A stretch of DNA of 64,000 bases from Norana najaformis. Taxonomy: Eukaryota > Annelida > Clitellata > Crassiclitellata > Hormogastridae. Shown in pieces: positions 40,685-51,373 of the stretch. A program made the translations under genes and the position numbers. The notes beneath the pieces are model-generated. The model searched no databases and was not told the origin of the DNA. It worked only from the letters and a program-made list of their open reading frames with translations. Position 1 is the first letter of the stretch. Every line of letters begins with the position of its first letter. The stretch covers positions 38,496,396 through 38,560,395 of the forward strand of contig OZ029916.1 of the NCBI GenBank assembly GCA_964023275.1. Direction: 5' to 3'.

Positions 40685-41309
40685 CTACTTATAACGGCTA
40701 AACACGCGAAGATCTCTTGTATCAGTCTGATCAGATTCTTCGCAAAACTATAAAGCGACCCTTAAAGTTTGATCCTAAACGGAGCAGCTCAGAGACGACA
40801 GTAGGGGCCTACTCAATTAGACCCCCGTCAGCACAGGGCTCAACCTCTTTGGCGCCGAGGGAATTCTCTAACTGCAACAGCAAGAAGTGTTTAAGTATTA
40901 AAAGAAAACAGCGTAAACAGAGAACACACGCGCACACGCGCACACTCACGGATGAGGATGATAGCTGCAACCAATCCGCATGGCCTAATAATAGTCATAA
41001 TTATATAGGCCTATATCACATATACACTACTTACACATGCCATTTAGATGCTTATATATAAATATATATTATATCCTCCATCAATTTATATACTTATAAA
41101 TATATCATATTATTATAGTCCTCATATAATTATATTTCACTTATATACATATGTGTATATATATATATGTGTGTGTCTACCATCAACTTACTTAGGCTTA
41201 CCATCATGTACTGGCAAGTTGTCACCTTATCTTGTTACATATTCATTTTGATGTATACACGAACTTACTATACGGCAGACGCCACGACAAATCTGAACTT
41301 CATTTATTT

Positions 41310-41375
41310 GCTCCTCCTCCTCCTCCTCCTTCTCCTTCTCCTCCTCCTCCTCCTCCTCCTCCTCCTCCTCTTACC
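41310..41375. repeat. (TCC)n microsatellite
   Basis: About 65 bp of CTC/TCC triplets. Confidence 0.9.
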
Positions 41376-41569
41376 TCTCATGAGTCTCATCTTCCTATTC
41401 CGCCTCTTTCCCCTCTCTCCTTCCTACCATATCTCCTAGTTCTTCCCCTGCGTGGCAAACCCGTGCTTATCCATCCGTCTCCGCCTTTGTATCTGTCTGT
41501 GAGACTGCGAGCCTCTGTTTCCATCCCTGCGATGATGTCTCTTTCTCTCTCCATAAATGTAAATGTATA

Positions 41570-41625
41570 GGTCTTATATAGCGACCGTATGGCATCGACC
41601 CTGCTGCTTAGAACGATGTTCGTTA
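41570..41625 (-). repeat. SINE family e fragment
   Basis: TATATAGCGACCGTATGGCA then CGACCCTGCT matches the start of the copy at 63.28 kb. Confidence 0.5.
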
Positions 41626-41999
41626 GACACGTCTGTGTAGCGAACGAGTGATAACAATTTCAGTATTCATTGATGAGGCTGTGGACACAAGAACCGATTT
41701 ACAGCCGACGGGAACTTAAGGCCAAGTCTGAGGCATAATAATGTAGGCCGGTATGCTATGATATATAAAGGGCCTACTGTAATATTATACCTAATGTAAT
41801 GCAATGGATGCAGGTCTAACTATCATTGATGGTGGTTTACCTCAAACATTTCTACAAACATTTCATAGGCCCCTCCAATTTAGCTAATCTCTTAGCAGTA
41901 AATTATATATAGGCCTACGTTTACGCAACATCGTTGATGATGATGTTGTTGTTACTACTACTACTACCGCCTGCAATTTTTATAATTTGTAAGTGAATG

Positions 42000-42101
42000 T
42001 TTATTCGTTTATTTATTTATGCATTTATTAAGTGCCACTATAACTATTTAATAAGCATCATTCGATGGCGCTGAGCAATTGCTCAAGATCCCTATACAAT
42101 A

Positions 42102-42167
<66 letters not shown>

Positions 42168-42215
42168 TCCGAACCCGTACTCTCCGAGTTACAAGCCAAG
42201 CGCTCCATCCATGGC
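42000..42215 (-). repeat. tRNA-derived SINE, family f, split by (GA)n
   Basis: Body from catttattaagtgccacta, head GGAGCGCTTGGCTTGTAACT with B box GGGTTCGGATC at 42166-42176. A 61-bp (AG)n run at 42107-42167 lies between body and B box. Confidence 0.75.
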
Positions 42216-42498
42216 CCCATGTTCAAGAAAACTCATCACAAGTGCTCCAAACCTGACATATACACAATCATCATCACCATCATCGTCGTCGTCGTCGTTA
42301 CGATCAAATAATAGGCCCACTGTTAAATTCCTCTCCCTCAACAATCAGCACCTCCTCCACCGCTGCCACCACCACAACCACCATCAGACAATCAGCCAAG
42401 TTTGGGATATGCATAAATACGTCCATCATGACCCAGGGTCGTTTTATCCATTAGGGGGCACAGTAGGCCCTGTGCCTAGGGCCTACGAACTTCATGGC

Positions 42499-42571
42499 GG
42501 CCTACGACGACCTTAAAACGGCCCTGTCAGGCTCATTTAATTTTCTTAGCCTTAGCAGGTAATTTGGATGC
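42499..42571. repeat. Perfect 73-bp direct repeat, copy 1
   Basis: Identical over 73 bp to 42835-42907 (ggcctacgacgacc to aatttggatgc). Confidence 0.95.
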
Positions 42572-42834
42572 AAGTTCAAAATGAGATATTGAAAAAATAA
42601 ATTGATTGATTGACCAGAAAATAGAAAAAGGATATACAAATTTAATAACCTTAAAGTTTGTACTGAAACAGTTTAAGTTAAGCTGTGCTACATTATGTTA
42701 ACTTTGCGGCTATTTGCATTAGCAAAATCGCATATAATGTCCTCAAATGTCATTTCCCGCATTAAGTCGTTTTCAATGTGTTTAGCTCTAATGCAGAGTT
42801 GGCAGTTGGGGCCTACGAATGCGACAGTGCCTAG

Positions 42835-42907
42835 GGCCTACGACGACCTTAAAACGGCCCTGTCAGGCTCATTTAATTTTCTTAGCCTTAGCAGGTAATT
42901 TGGATGC
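42835..42907. repeat. Perfect 73-bp direct repeat, copy 2
   Basis: Identical to 42499-42571, period 336 bp. Both copies are preceded by a GTGCCTAGGGCCTACGA motif. Confidence 0.95.
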
Positions 42908-43429
42908 CTTCTCCATCACCGTCTGATCATCCCACAGACAGCGGAACATTCAATGTCTGGGACATTTACGACCTTAACGCCTTCTGGGTCTATTTTATCC
43001 ACACAGCAAATCACACCTGATTGAACAGACGCTGGTTCCATGCTTCTTGTGAAGTCTGTCTGCTCGTCATCTTCGCCGAAGATCTAGGCCCCTACATAAA
43101 TTAATGCTCTCCCTTTCACACAGGCACAGCATCCACGTTCTATTTGGTAAAAGCTCGATTCTGGTACTGATTAAAAATCTAAAATGCCAACTGGTGAGAA
43201 GAATTTTCGTCATTCAACAGTTCATCGGCTGCTTATTCTTTGTTTTGAAGATCGTGGAACCCAACTCGCGCCAGACCTTTAAGCAGACGATCTCAGTCAG
43301 TCCGATTAAACGATACACAGTGATTCGAACTCCCTCCCTAGCAAGTTTTGGATTCGAATAACCCAGGCAGATCACAGTCGAAACCATGACAAATCAAAAT
43401 CAACCAAATAAACCAAAATAACACTTAAC

Positions 43430-43700
43430 AGTGTGTTTATGGGGGCGGCGAAACTTCTCAGACCAATACGCCCCAAAACGCCCCTTAATTCTTCAATCCA
43501 CCCCAGCACCAAAGTTCACCCCAAGGCGCCTCTGACGATGCAGAAACACGCGTCGAAGAACGCCGCCGCCCGCCAGTCACCGAAGACGGACAGAAACGCG
43601 CCCACTAATCTAAACCGGTTCAAAGTTCAGCCGGAAAACACAATCATAGGATGAGCAGCAGACTTTATACGACCGGCGACATCGCAAACGCCGGTACTAA
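43430..43700. other. CpG-rich segment, function unknown
   Basis: Unusually rich in CG dinucleotides for this neighbourhood (gaacgccgccgcccgccag and similar). A 73-codon plus-strand frame reads as basic, low-complexity sequence and is not recognised. It could be an unmethylated promoter-like island or an old GC-rich element. Confidence 0.3.
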
Positions 43701-44093
43701 ATACTGGACTGTGGACTACTTTCAAAGGGTTTATGGACGTAAAACCCGTCTTTATTTCGTCTCCCTTTCTGGAAATTGTGGAAGTCCCCACAGATGAAGT
43801 GAAGGCGATCGACTAAGGCAGCCAAACGATATTGGTAAACACTGTGGGCGTATACTGCAGTATTACCCCATAGGGTCTACTTGACTTCAGTAGAAGCTTT
43901 ACTTTTATGGCTTCTTCCAAGCTGTGCAACGCGCTTTTGAGGAGCCATAAAAGTCACTAAATTATTGTCGAGGAGTTGGGATGCCTTATGTAATCTTACA
44001 CTTGCTTGCAATAATCGTGAACTTTGAACAGTGATCATGTGCATGAGGCCGCGGCCGAACCACGACATTGTAAAATCGTTTTATTATTATTAT

Positions 44094-44114
44094 GAGACAG
44101 ACAGACAGACAGAC

Positions 44115-44145
<31 letters not shown>

Positions 44146-44165
44146 GACAGACAGACAGACAGCTA
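44094..44165. repeat. (ACAG)n microsatellite
   Basis: About 70 bp of GACA units with two interruptions. Confidence 0.95.
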
Positions 44166-44554
44166 AGCTAAGCTCATCAGCTGTGTTGACATTAGATTAG
44201 TCCGGCTTGTTGCAGGCTTCCGCTCAAACGTTATGGCACAGAAGTCCACACGATTGGACCAACGCATTCTGTAACGAGTGACGAGGCGATGGAATGAACG
44301 ACAGACAAATGGTTACTGTCAGAAAAGCCGACGTATGCCGCCAGGTGGCCAAAGTCCTTCCGCAACACGAGGGCACGTAGCAGGTCGGCGAGCCCTGTAT
44401 GCGTAGAAAGGATTTATCAAGCGCCTTTTTAAAAGCGGACAGGTGCAGATGAACTGAGTGATGGGCGTATTAAAGGGAAAGAGGTTTCGATCTTGCACTT
44501 AGTTAGGTCTGGCCACTGCTTCCCCCAAAATCGCAGTTTGGACATTAATCATAC

Positions 44555-44775
44555 CTAATGTAATCATAATTGTAAACTCGAGATTTCTACAGCGTCTAAC
44601 GAAAGCTAAATCGTAGGAACCAGCTTATCCACAGGCGCTCAGTGAAAACAAAATCAATAGGCAGGAAGGGTTCGGTTCCAGGTCAATATCAGACAGTATC
44701 CTCTACCCCTTAACAAGGGGTAGAGGAAGAATCAGGACAGGATTTGTGGAAGAGTAGTGTTTGAGTTTTGAGTGC
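44555..44775 (-). repeat. LINE 3' end fragment, (CGATTA)n-tail family
   Basis: Plus text aatcataattgtaaactcga, then accagcttatccacaggcgc and tcaataggcaggaagg. Confidence 0.6.
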
Positions 44776-44869
44776 AAGACATGGCAATTTACGTAATGTA
44801 AACGACGTTGAAGGGTCCAGGATCCAACAGAGAGAGACGGACAGGAAAAAGGCAGAGGCACACATGGGC

Positions 44870-44960
44870 CTATATGCATGCATGCATACATACATACATA
44901 CATGCATGCATACATACATACATGCATGCATGCATACATACATATATACACACATACATT
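44870..44960. repeat. (CATACATG)n microsatellite
   Basis: CATA and CATG units over about 85 bp, with an internal 28-bp duplication. Confidence 0.9.
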
Positions 44961-45344
44961 TCTTGTCACAACCAGCGTATTTTGCGTTCGGGAACTAACA
45001 GCGTCTTCCACGATAAGGTGGCTAACAAATCCAATGAAAACTAGTTTCAGATTTCAGTTATGACTGACTGCTACTTGTATTCCAGCTTTTGGTGCGCACT
45101 TACGAAAAAACTTTGGCGACCTAGAATTGTTTTTAGGGGTCGCGCATCTCGCGCGATTTGTTTTATGGATCAAACAGTTTTCGTATATACTATAACTTTG
45201 CTCTTTTGTCTTTTCAAGTGAAGGAATGGCTTCGAAAAAGCCACGCACAAAATCTTTTACCTTATCTTAACACCCGGTGGCTCGTTGAGTTGGCTGGTGT
45301 TGCTTGTAACTTGGGTGTCATTTTGATTCTGCTGTTTCTCCCAC

Positions 45345-45475
45345 CGACTGTACCCATTCAAACGGGTAGCGGTGGTGAAGGATCTCACCCGAGCGGGGGT
45401 CGACCGGTCGAGACCATAAGGTCGCCACAGAAAACTGAGTACATTTACATTTTACATTCTATGTAAATGGTATTT
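45345..45475 (+). repeat. SINE fragment, family e, 5'-truncated
   Basis: CCCATTCAAACGGGTAGCGG, then GGATCTCACCCGAGCG and CCATAAGGTCGCCACAGAAA. Confidence 0.7.
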
Positions 45476-45699
45476 GTCAGTCGTCATACATGTTTACTCG
45501 TGACATGGGCTACGCAGAATTAGGCGATGGATTCCCATGTCTTCAAGGATATCTTTGGCGAACGCATCGGTGTCTGTTCGCCTTGATTGCTGTAACTCGT
45601 TTCTTACTGGTATCATAGAGTCAAATAGGCAGAAACTCCAGAGTTCGAAACTCTGGCTACAGTTATAAATTACACATCAAAACGTGAACTCTTAACCCC

Positions 45700-46065
45700 T
45701 GTACTTCAGTCTTTGTATTGGTTCCCTTTGAACAAACCCTTTATTTCAGATTGGGGCTTATAGTTTATTAAACATTGATCTCTGGCGAACCACGACATTT
45801 AAAATAGTTCCTCATTCCCGGACTTACTGTTATTCAAATAGGTCATCTGATTGCCTTACTCTGGTGATAGGCCTACCTACAGTAAGCTTAAGACTAGAAC
45901 CGTCTTGGTGAATGGGCTTTTTCGGTTGCTGAACCTAGATTTTAGAACTCCCTCCCTGTTGTCTGTTCGTTCTGCTCATTCACTTCTGTCATTTCATTCT
46001 CAAATCAAGACTTACCTTTTTAAAAATGCTCATCTACCACAGGCTACCTCTCTGTCTTAGCGGAC
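45700..46065 (+). mobile_element. LINE RT C-terminal fragment
   Basis: A plus frame reads FRTPSLLSVRSAHSLLSFHS then QIKTYLFKNAH, the usual end of an L2/CR1-type RT (normally NSLP-x-x-VR-x-A-x-S-x-x-x-F). Upstream text at 45700-45780 resembles LQSLYWFPLNKPFISD. Confidence 0.7.
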
Positions 46066-46154
46066 TTACCTGGCTATCGACCTGATTTCGGCTTGGTTTT
46101 GGTGCGCCATCGGTAGATATCTTGTGCATTACACACCGCTTGAGAGAAGTTGCT

Positions 46155-46265
46155 ACTAAAATACACCTATACATACATGCATACATACACGTACACATAC
46201 ATACATATATGCATACATGTACAGACACATACATACACGCATACATACACACACATACATACCGA
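46155..46265. repeat. (CATA)n microsatellite
   Basis: CATA/CACA units of about 105 bp. Confidence 0.9.
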
Positions 46266-46527
46266 CAGTCAGTGAGACGGACAGGTAATTACTGAGAAAG
46301 GACAGGTGGAGAGAGAGAGAGGAAGTGACAAAAGTTCATGTTCCAAGGTTGAAAGTCGTGATCTTTGACAGCTGTTAGACACGTTGAAGGTTTGCTTTGG
46401 TCTGGGTGATCGGTCGCCTCGCCCGAGGGGAGGGGTAACACAGATACACTCCCAGCCATCCACACATTGTCGCCCTCGGCCTAACTTTTCGGACCTCTAC
46501 GGACAACACGGGATGAGAGGGGCCTTC

Positions 46528-46594
46528 GGGTTAAAGTGTCAAGTTCACAGGTTAAAGTGTCGAGTTCACAGGTTAAAGTGTCGAGTTCGCAGTT
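46528..46594. repeat. 22-bp tandem repeat, three copies
   Basis: Three units of ggttaaagtgtcgagttcac with one or two changes. Confidence 0.92.
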
Positions 46595-46770
46595 CCCTTA
46601 GGAATTCAAATTACTACTTTAACTTTTGGATCTTGACCTGGAACCGAACCCTTTTGCCTATCGACATTGTTTTGACTGAGCGCCTGTGAATAAGCTGGTC
46701 CCCGCGACGTGGCTCTAGTTGGGCGCTGTAGAAATCTCGGAATTACTATTACGATCTAATTTTAAATGCA
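46595..46770 (+). repeat. LINE 3' end, (CGATTA)n-tail family, plus orientation
   Basis: GAGCGCCTGTGAATAAGCTG, then GCGCTGTAGAAATCTCGG and ATTACTATTACGATCT. This copy shows the true 3' direction of the family seen inverted elsewhere. Confidence 0.65.
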
Positions 46771-47019
46771 TTTATGTTATGTGAAATTTATGTTAACTGA
46801 ATATGTCTTAACGAATTCATGTTAACTAAACATTTGTGTTAACAAATTTATACTTCAGCTTGGCAACAATAACTAACTATGTTGGTTCCAATCTGAGAAG
46901 ACCAGAGCGCCGCAGCTAAATATGTAGTTTCCCATTAACGTAATGTAAATGGACATTTATATAGCGCCACAAAAAGAAAACCCCAGCAACGCTCCCAACT
47001 CATATAGCACCAATCTAAT

Positions 47020-47345
47020 CTAAGTTGAAAACTTCTATAGCGCATGATTGTATTGCACAAGGCATCAATTGCTTCTAATCAAACTGGCATTCCAAAATCG
47101 TGATCCATTGGACAGAATCAGTAGCGATACGTGAAGCTAACGAGACTGGTAGGCAGGCTTTGGAGGACACGCAATCCGAAAAGGCGAGTTTTCAGCCATG
47201 ACCGAAACGACATCAAAGAACTTGCACGGCGGACAAGCATCGGACCAGCAACCAAGGAATTCCTGCAGCTGGACCCTGTACAGTTCCGACTCGACTGAGA
47301 GTACTCTTTCCTCACCCCAAACTTGCTCTCTTCGTTTCCCACCCT
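47020..47345 (-). mobile_element. LINE 3' fragment, (TTAGA)n-tail family
   Basis: Minus frame reads MSFRSWLKTRLFGLRVLQSL, an RT C-terminus. The 3' end is CGCTATAGAAGTTTTCAACT then TTAGATTAGATTGG. Confidence 0.7.
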
Positions 47346-47409
47346 CCTGCCGTCAACACCCCATGCCAGAAAACACTGGGGTGGCTCAAACCATTACAAG
47401 CCCAGCATT

Positions 47410-47660
47410 CAAAGGTTTTACTTTGAAATCGTAATCGTAGTCCAGAGATTTCTACAACGTCCAAGGAAAGCCACGTCACGGGGACCAGCTTATTCACAGG
47501 CGCTTAGTCAAAACAAAATCGATAGCCAAATATGGTTCGGTTCTAGGTCAAGACCCAAGTCAGGCAGAGAGACAGCGTGGCAGCTACGGTGGGTGATGTT
47601 TACGACTGGATCGGAAAGAGAGATAAGGAAGAAAGAGACTTCTTGAAAAGTTCTTGAATG
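47410..47660 (-). repeat. LINE 3' end fragment, (CGATTA)n-tail family
   Basis: Plus text aatcgtaatcgtagtccaga, then gaccagcttattcacaggcg and aaaatcgatagcc. Confidence 0.65.
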
Positions 47661-48389
47661 GCGCTATGCATATGTTCAGATACAAACAAGGCCAATGCAA
47701 GAATACTATCGAGCGAGACGGCGTTTGTTCTTTGATGCAACAGAAGTTCAAGGGAAAGCTAGAATTCTTGCCTTCAGATTCGCGAATATCTTCACGTAGG
47801 CATACTGTTTGAACGAGCGACTGCTACTTTGCAAAATGTCGCACTTTTATCCGCTAGGCGGCGTATGTGTGAAATTGGTAATTGCTACGACATTTGATCT
47901 GTAACCCTACTGCGACAAGTAAACGATGATAGATTCATACAAATTTAAAATGCGCTATATAAGTTTTTGGATACATACATACATGTTGTACATAATACAA
48001 AAATAATGACGCAGTATGTGGTATGGTTGATGCTCGTGACTATTCCAGTAAACAAACGAACAAACAAACTACCGGAAGTAGAACTGTAGGCGCACTTTCG
48101 CTCCAGCGCCACCTATTCAAGGCAACATTCCATCTGTAATTGTAACACGGCATTTCTGTAGCGCCTTATAACAGATGCGCCATACTAACAAGACCGGACT
48201 AATAAAGAAAACTGCAAATTCTGATCGCTTCATCTGTTTATTTTGATCGAAAGGTGACACAGAAAAAACAGGTACACACGCGAACAGTCTGCACAGATGT
48301 GTAAAATGCAAATGCTCAATCTCTTACAAGGAGAATAGCCTACAAGACGACTAAGTCGTTAAACCCTGAAATGCACAACTTTCTAAGGT

Positions 48390-48635
48390 TAACTACACGC
48401 GTACGTCAAGGCGCCTCAGAACGGGAAGATGCGGGGGTCTCGATCGTGGTTTATTTAAGATATTCGAATCTCGGGCTAGCACGGTCCGTACATGGCGACC
48501 TTAAATGGCGGGGCTCCCATTCAAACGGGCAGCGGTGGTGAAGGATCTCACTCGATAAATTCATTTTAAAATGAGCAGGGTCGAGGCTATACGATCGCTA
48601 GAGAAAAACGTATACATTTACATTTACTTTGACCG
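48390..48635 (+). repeat. tRNA-derived SINE, family e
   Basis: Body CCTTAAATGGCGGGGCTCCC, then ATTCAAACGGGCAGCGGTGG and AAAATGAGCAGGGTCGAGGC match 17.8-18.0 kb over almost the full length. Confidence 0.8.
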
Positions 48636-49014
48636 TAAAATTTACAGAGCAGTACCAGTTCTTAACAATATTTTCATCTTCACAGCCGCCTGTACAAGTC
48701 GATCGTTGTGTATGCGTATACTTCGATATTTACATGTCACCGTTTGGAGCCTCACAAGGGCGCTGAGGTGTAACAGTTAACTTTGATGACTGCTTAAGCA
48801 CTGTCCTTGCTGTAACTCACATTTTATACAGCAGTTATGACTGTTGTATTGCAGTTTATCTGTAACACAATTATGTAGCGCCTTTATGAGTATAACGACA
48901 TAACAGCTAGACTGAAAAGGCAAAGTTTTTCACAAACAGTTCAGCATTGCATCCTGGTTTTACAGCATGATATGTTCAGCATTACATTATAATTATGCAC
49001 AGGTTGTATAGTAC

Positions 49015-49385
49015 TAGTAATTCCATGTAATTGTTATATAGAGATTTCACTGTACCATCAGTTCATCTCTGTATCACAGAGACTTTACTATGAGTTCAAC
49101 TCTTTGTTATAGGAGTTTTACTGTACTATCAGTTCAACACTGTATTACTGAGGTTTTACTGTACTACCAGTTCAAATACACATAACAGAGGTGTTACTGT
49201 GTTACTAAATGCTCAGTGTTACACAAGTTTTACTGTACTATCAGTTCCACATACTGTATTACTATACAATTGTTTTACTGTATCACCTGTTCCATGTTGT
49301 TCAGCCTTCTAAAAGGGATTTACTGTATTTACAGTTCCATGCAACACTGATTTCAAGGTTTAACTGTAGTCCCAGCAGTCTAATA
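49015..49385. repeat. Degenerate minisatellite of about 50 bp
   Basis: At least six diverged units contain GTTTTACTGTACTATCAGTT followed by CAACACTGTATTACAGAG. It lies between the two genes. Confidence 0.75.
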
Positions 49386-49537
49386 TCTGCAGGGCCAGTC
49401 TTCAGATATGACACATTAATTGCAAAACCTCAACACTCACAACAGCTCAACCAAGTCAAACCTATCACCGGAAGCAGTTAACATATACAGTCCAAATTAA
49501 CAACTCCATCTTGGTTTGAACCAGAGATTATATAGGA

Positions 49538-49835
49538 AGAAGGCAAGACGGATTACTTAATCGAAAAGCAGGAAACTTGGCCAAGAGACACCCCATGCAC
49601 GTTGGTCCTATAGCAGACTGGAAACCATAGCAACCGTCATATTTAACTCCAACCAAACAAGGGGTGGTACCCCCGCCAGCCAACCAATCACAGGCAACGC
49701 TATCTATGTGAAGCACTTTTTCACCCTTGGACTGGAAACCACAGCAACGAACTGTTACATTTAAAGCTAACCAATCAGGTAATGGCAGCACTTTAAGTCA
49801 ACCAATCACGGTCAACGCTGACTTGGTGATCCAGT
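49538..49835. promoter_or_regulatory. CCAAT-rich segment with an internal duplication
   Basis: Three AACCAATCA motifs (about 49682, 49768 and 49799) and two ACTGGAAACCAYAGCAAC blocks about 114 bp apart. CCAAT boxes bind NF-Y in many animal promoters. Whether this is a promoter or an old repeat cannot be told from sequence. No start codon or gene follows clearly. Confidence 0.25.
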
Positions 49836-50099
49836 CTCCTGATGTTCGGGCCAAATTCGCACGAGTACTCTGTCTCTCTCTCCATGGTCTCGAGTCTGAA
49901 GAATTTGACAACAGGTTGCTGCCATCTTAATACAGCGAAGCACCGGGATTCGAACCTCCGACACCACTGCAGAAGGCCACCATACTCTCAAATCACAGAA
50001 AAGCCTAAGCGTTTGCACAAAAACCTGCAAAATATGCAGTTCCATAATTGTTCTTGTTCCTAATTGTGTCCACTGGCATGAACTTCCCATTTAGTGGGA

Positions 50100-51239
50100 G
50101 GGCAATTACACTTCCCTCCCTCAGAAATCTCTCCTCATCCCATAGGTGCTGCCTCTGTTAACCACCTTCTCCTTCTACTTACTGGGGAGAATTAGTCACA
50201 CCTCTTCACCCTTTGTTTTAGGTCAGAAAATACTGTAGTTGCTCAAACCATGGCATTCTGAATACGGGACAAGTCACTAGAGACCAGTTGCCTTTCAGAA
50301 GTATACGCCTATGTATGCGACTGCTAAGAAAGCCTTGCCAAACAACTTTACAGATAGTGTACGGTATAAAGCAGACACTAGCTGCACACCCTTCAAAGTC
50401 GCTACTTATTGCACTTTACTCAAAAACTCATAAGTAGTCAGTGATTCAAAGGAGTGAAAAAGCAATCAGGTGAATGAATCTAGAATTGGGTCAGGTTCCC
50501 CATTCAGAAAGGCAATGTCCGACCAGTGATGTTTGCAGAGATTGATGATTGGAAGGAGTTGGCTGGGTGTACTTTAGAGATGGTAGCCAGAGGGAATACA
50601 ATATTGATACTGAGCAGAAGTTGTTTAAACTGAGCCAAGTGTCAGATAAGGAAACATGTCAGGAGGGTAAGAGGAGAGGGATAAAGATTCAATTTCTTGG
50701 GATACAGCAGGATGGAGAAGTGATCGTTTATCAAGTGCGCAGAGCAAGGAATGGTTGGTGTCTAAATTCCGAGTGCTGTTAATACCACAAGAGGATGAAT
50801 TTAGAGGATGAGGAGGAGACAAACAGACGACAGCTAAGGCAACGTTTGGTAAGGTAAGGTAACACATGGTAAGGTAAGGTAGAGGCAGAGCAGCACAGGT
50901 TATCTGGCTGAAGCACAAATAACAGCATTCAAAAACAAACGGACAACCATTCCTTATGGGTTACACGACTCAACAGTGACTTTTCCATTTCCTGGTTTCA
51001 CGTCTACAGACACACGCTCAAAAGGCACTTACCACTCAGCAACTGTGTAGCCGAGTTTAATGCTCAGCCACATTTATTAACTAAATGCAATATATATATA
51101 TATAACAGTTAATTATAAGAACATATATACATTAATATTCTTATATATATATATATATATGAAGATTTTTGAACAGAGGTAAACAGACCATAACAATGTT
51201 TAAACCCTAAACTGCACAACATTTGGGGGTTGTTTATCA

Positions 51240-51270
<31 letters not shown>

Positions 51271-51300
51271 CATACAGAAATATGTATATATTTACGAAAC
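50100..51300. other. Intergenic sequence downstream of the NWD-like gene
   Basis: No gene was recognised. It holds short GGTAAG repeats at 50848-50882, several (TA)n runs at 51090-51290, and an unrecognised 77-codon plus-strand frame at 50549-50782 without a domain signature. Confidence 0.45.
51073..51078 (-). terminator. Possible polyadenylation signal of the NWD-like gene
   Basis: AATAAA on the minus strand lies about 300 bp past the stop codon. The surrounding sequence is AT-rich, so a chance match is likely enough to keep confidence low. Confidence 0.3.
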
Positions 51301-51373
51301 TCAGGTAAACAGTAAATTTCGATAAATTCATGCAGGGAACGACTTTGTTTCAATGTTGCAGACGAAATGCATC

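Noticed and set aside
43433..43654. A 73-codon basic ORF in the CpG-rich segment
   Set aside because: Low-complexity Pro/Lys/Ala sequence with no recognisable motif. A CpG-rich composition alone can keep such a frame open.
50549..50782. A 77-codon plus-strand ORF (MEGVGWVYFRDGSQ start)
   Set aside because: No known domain, no splice context and no neighbouring exon. Kept only as part of the intergenic description.
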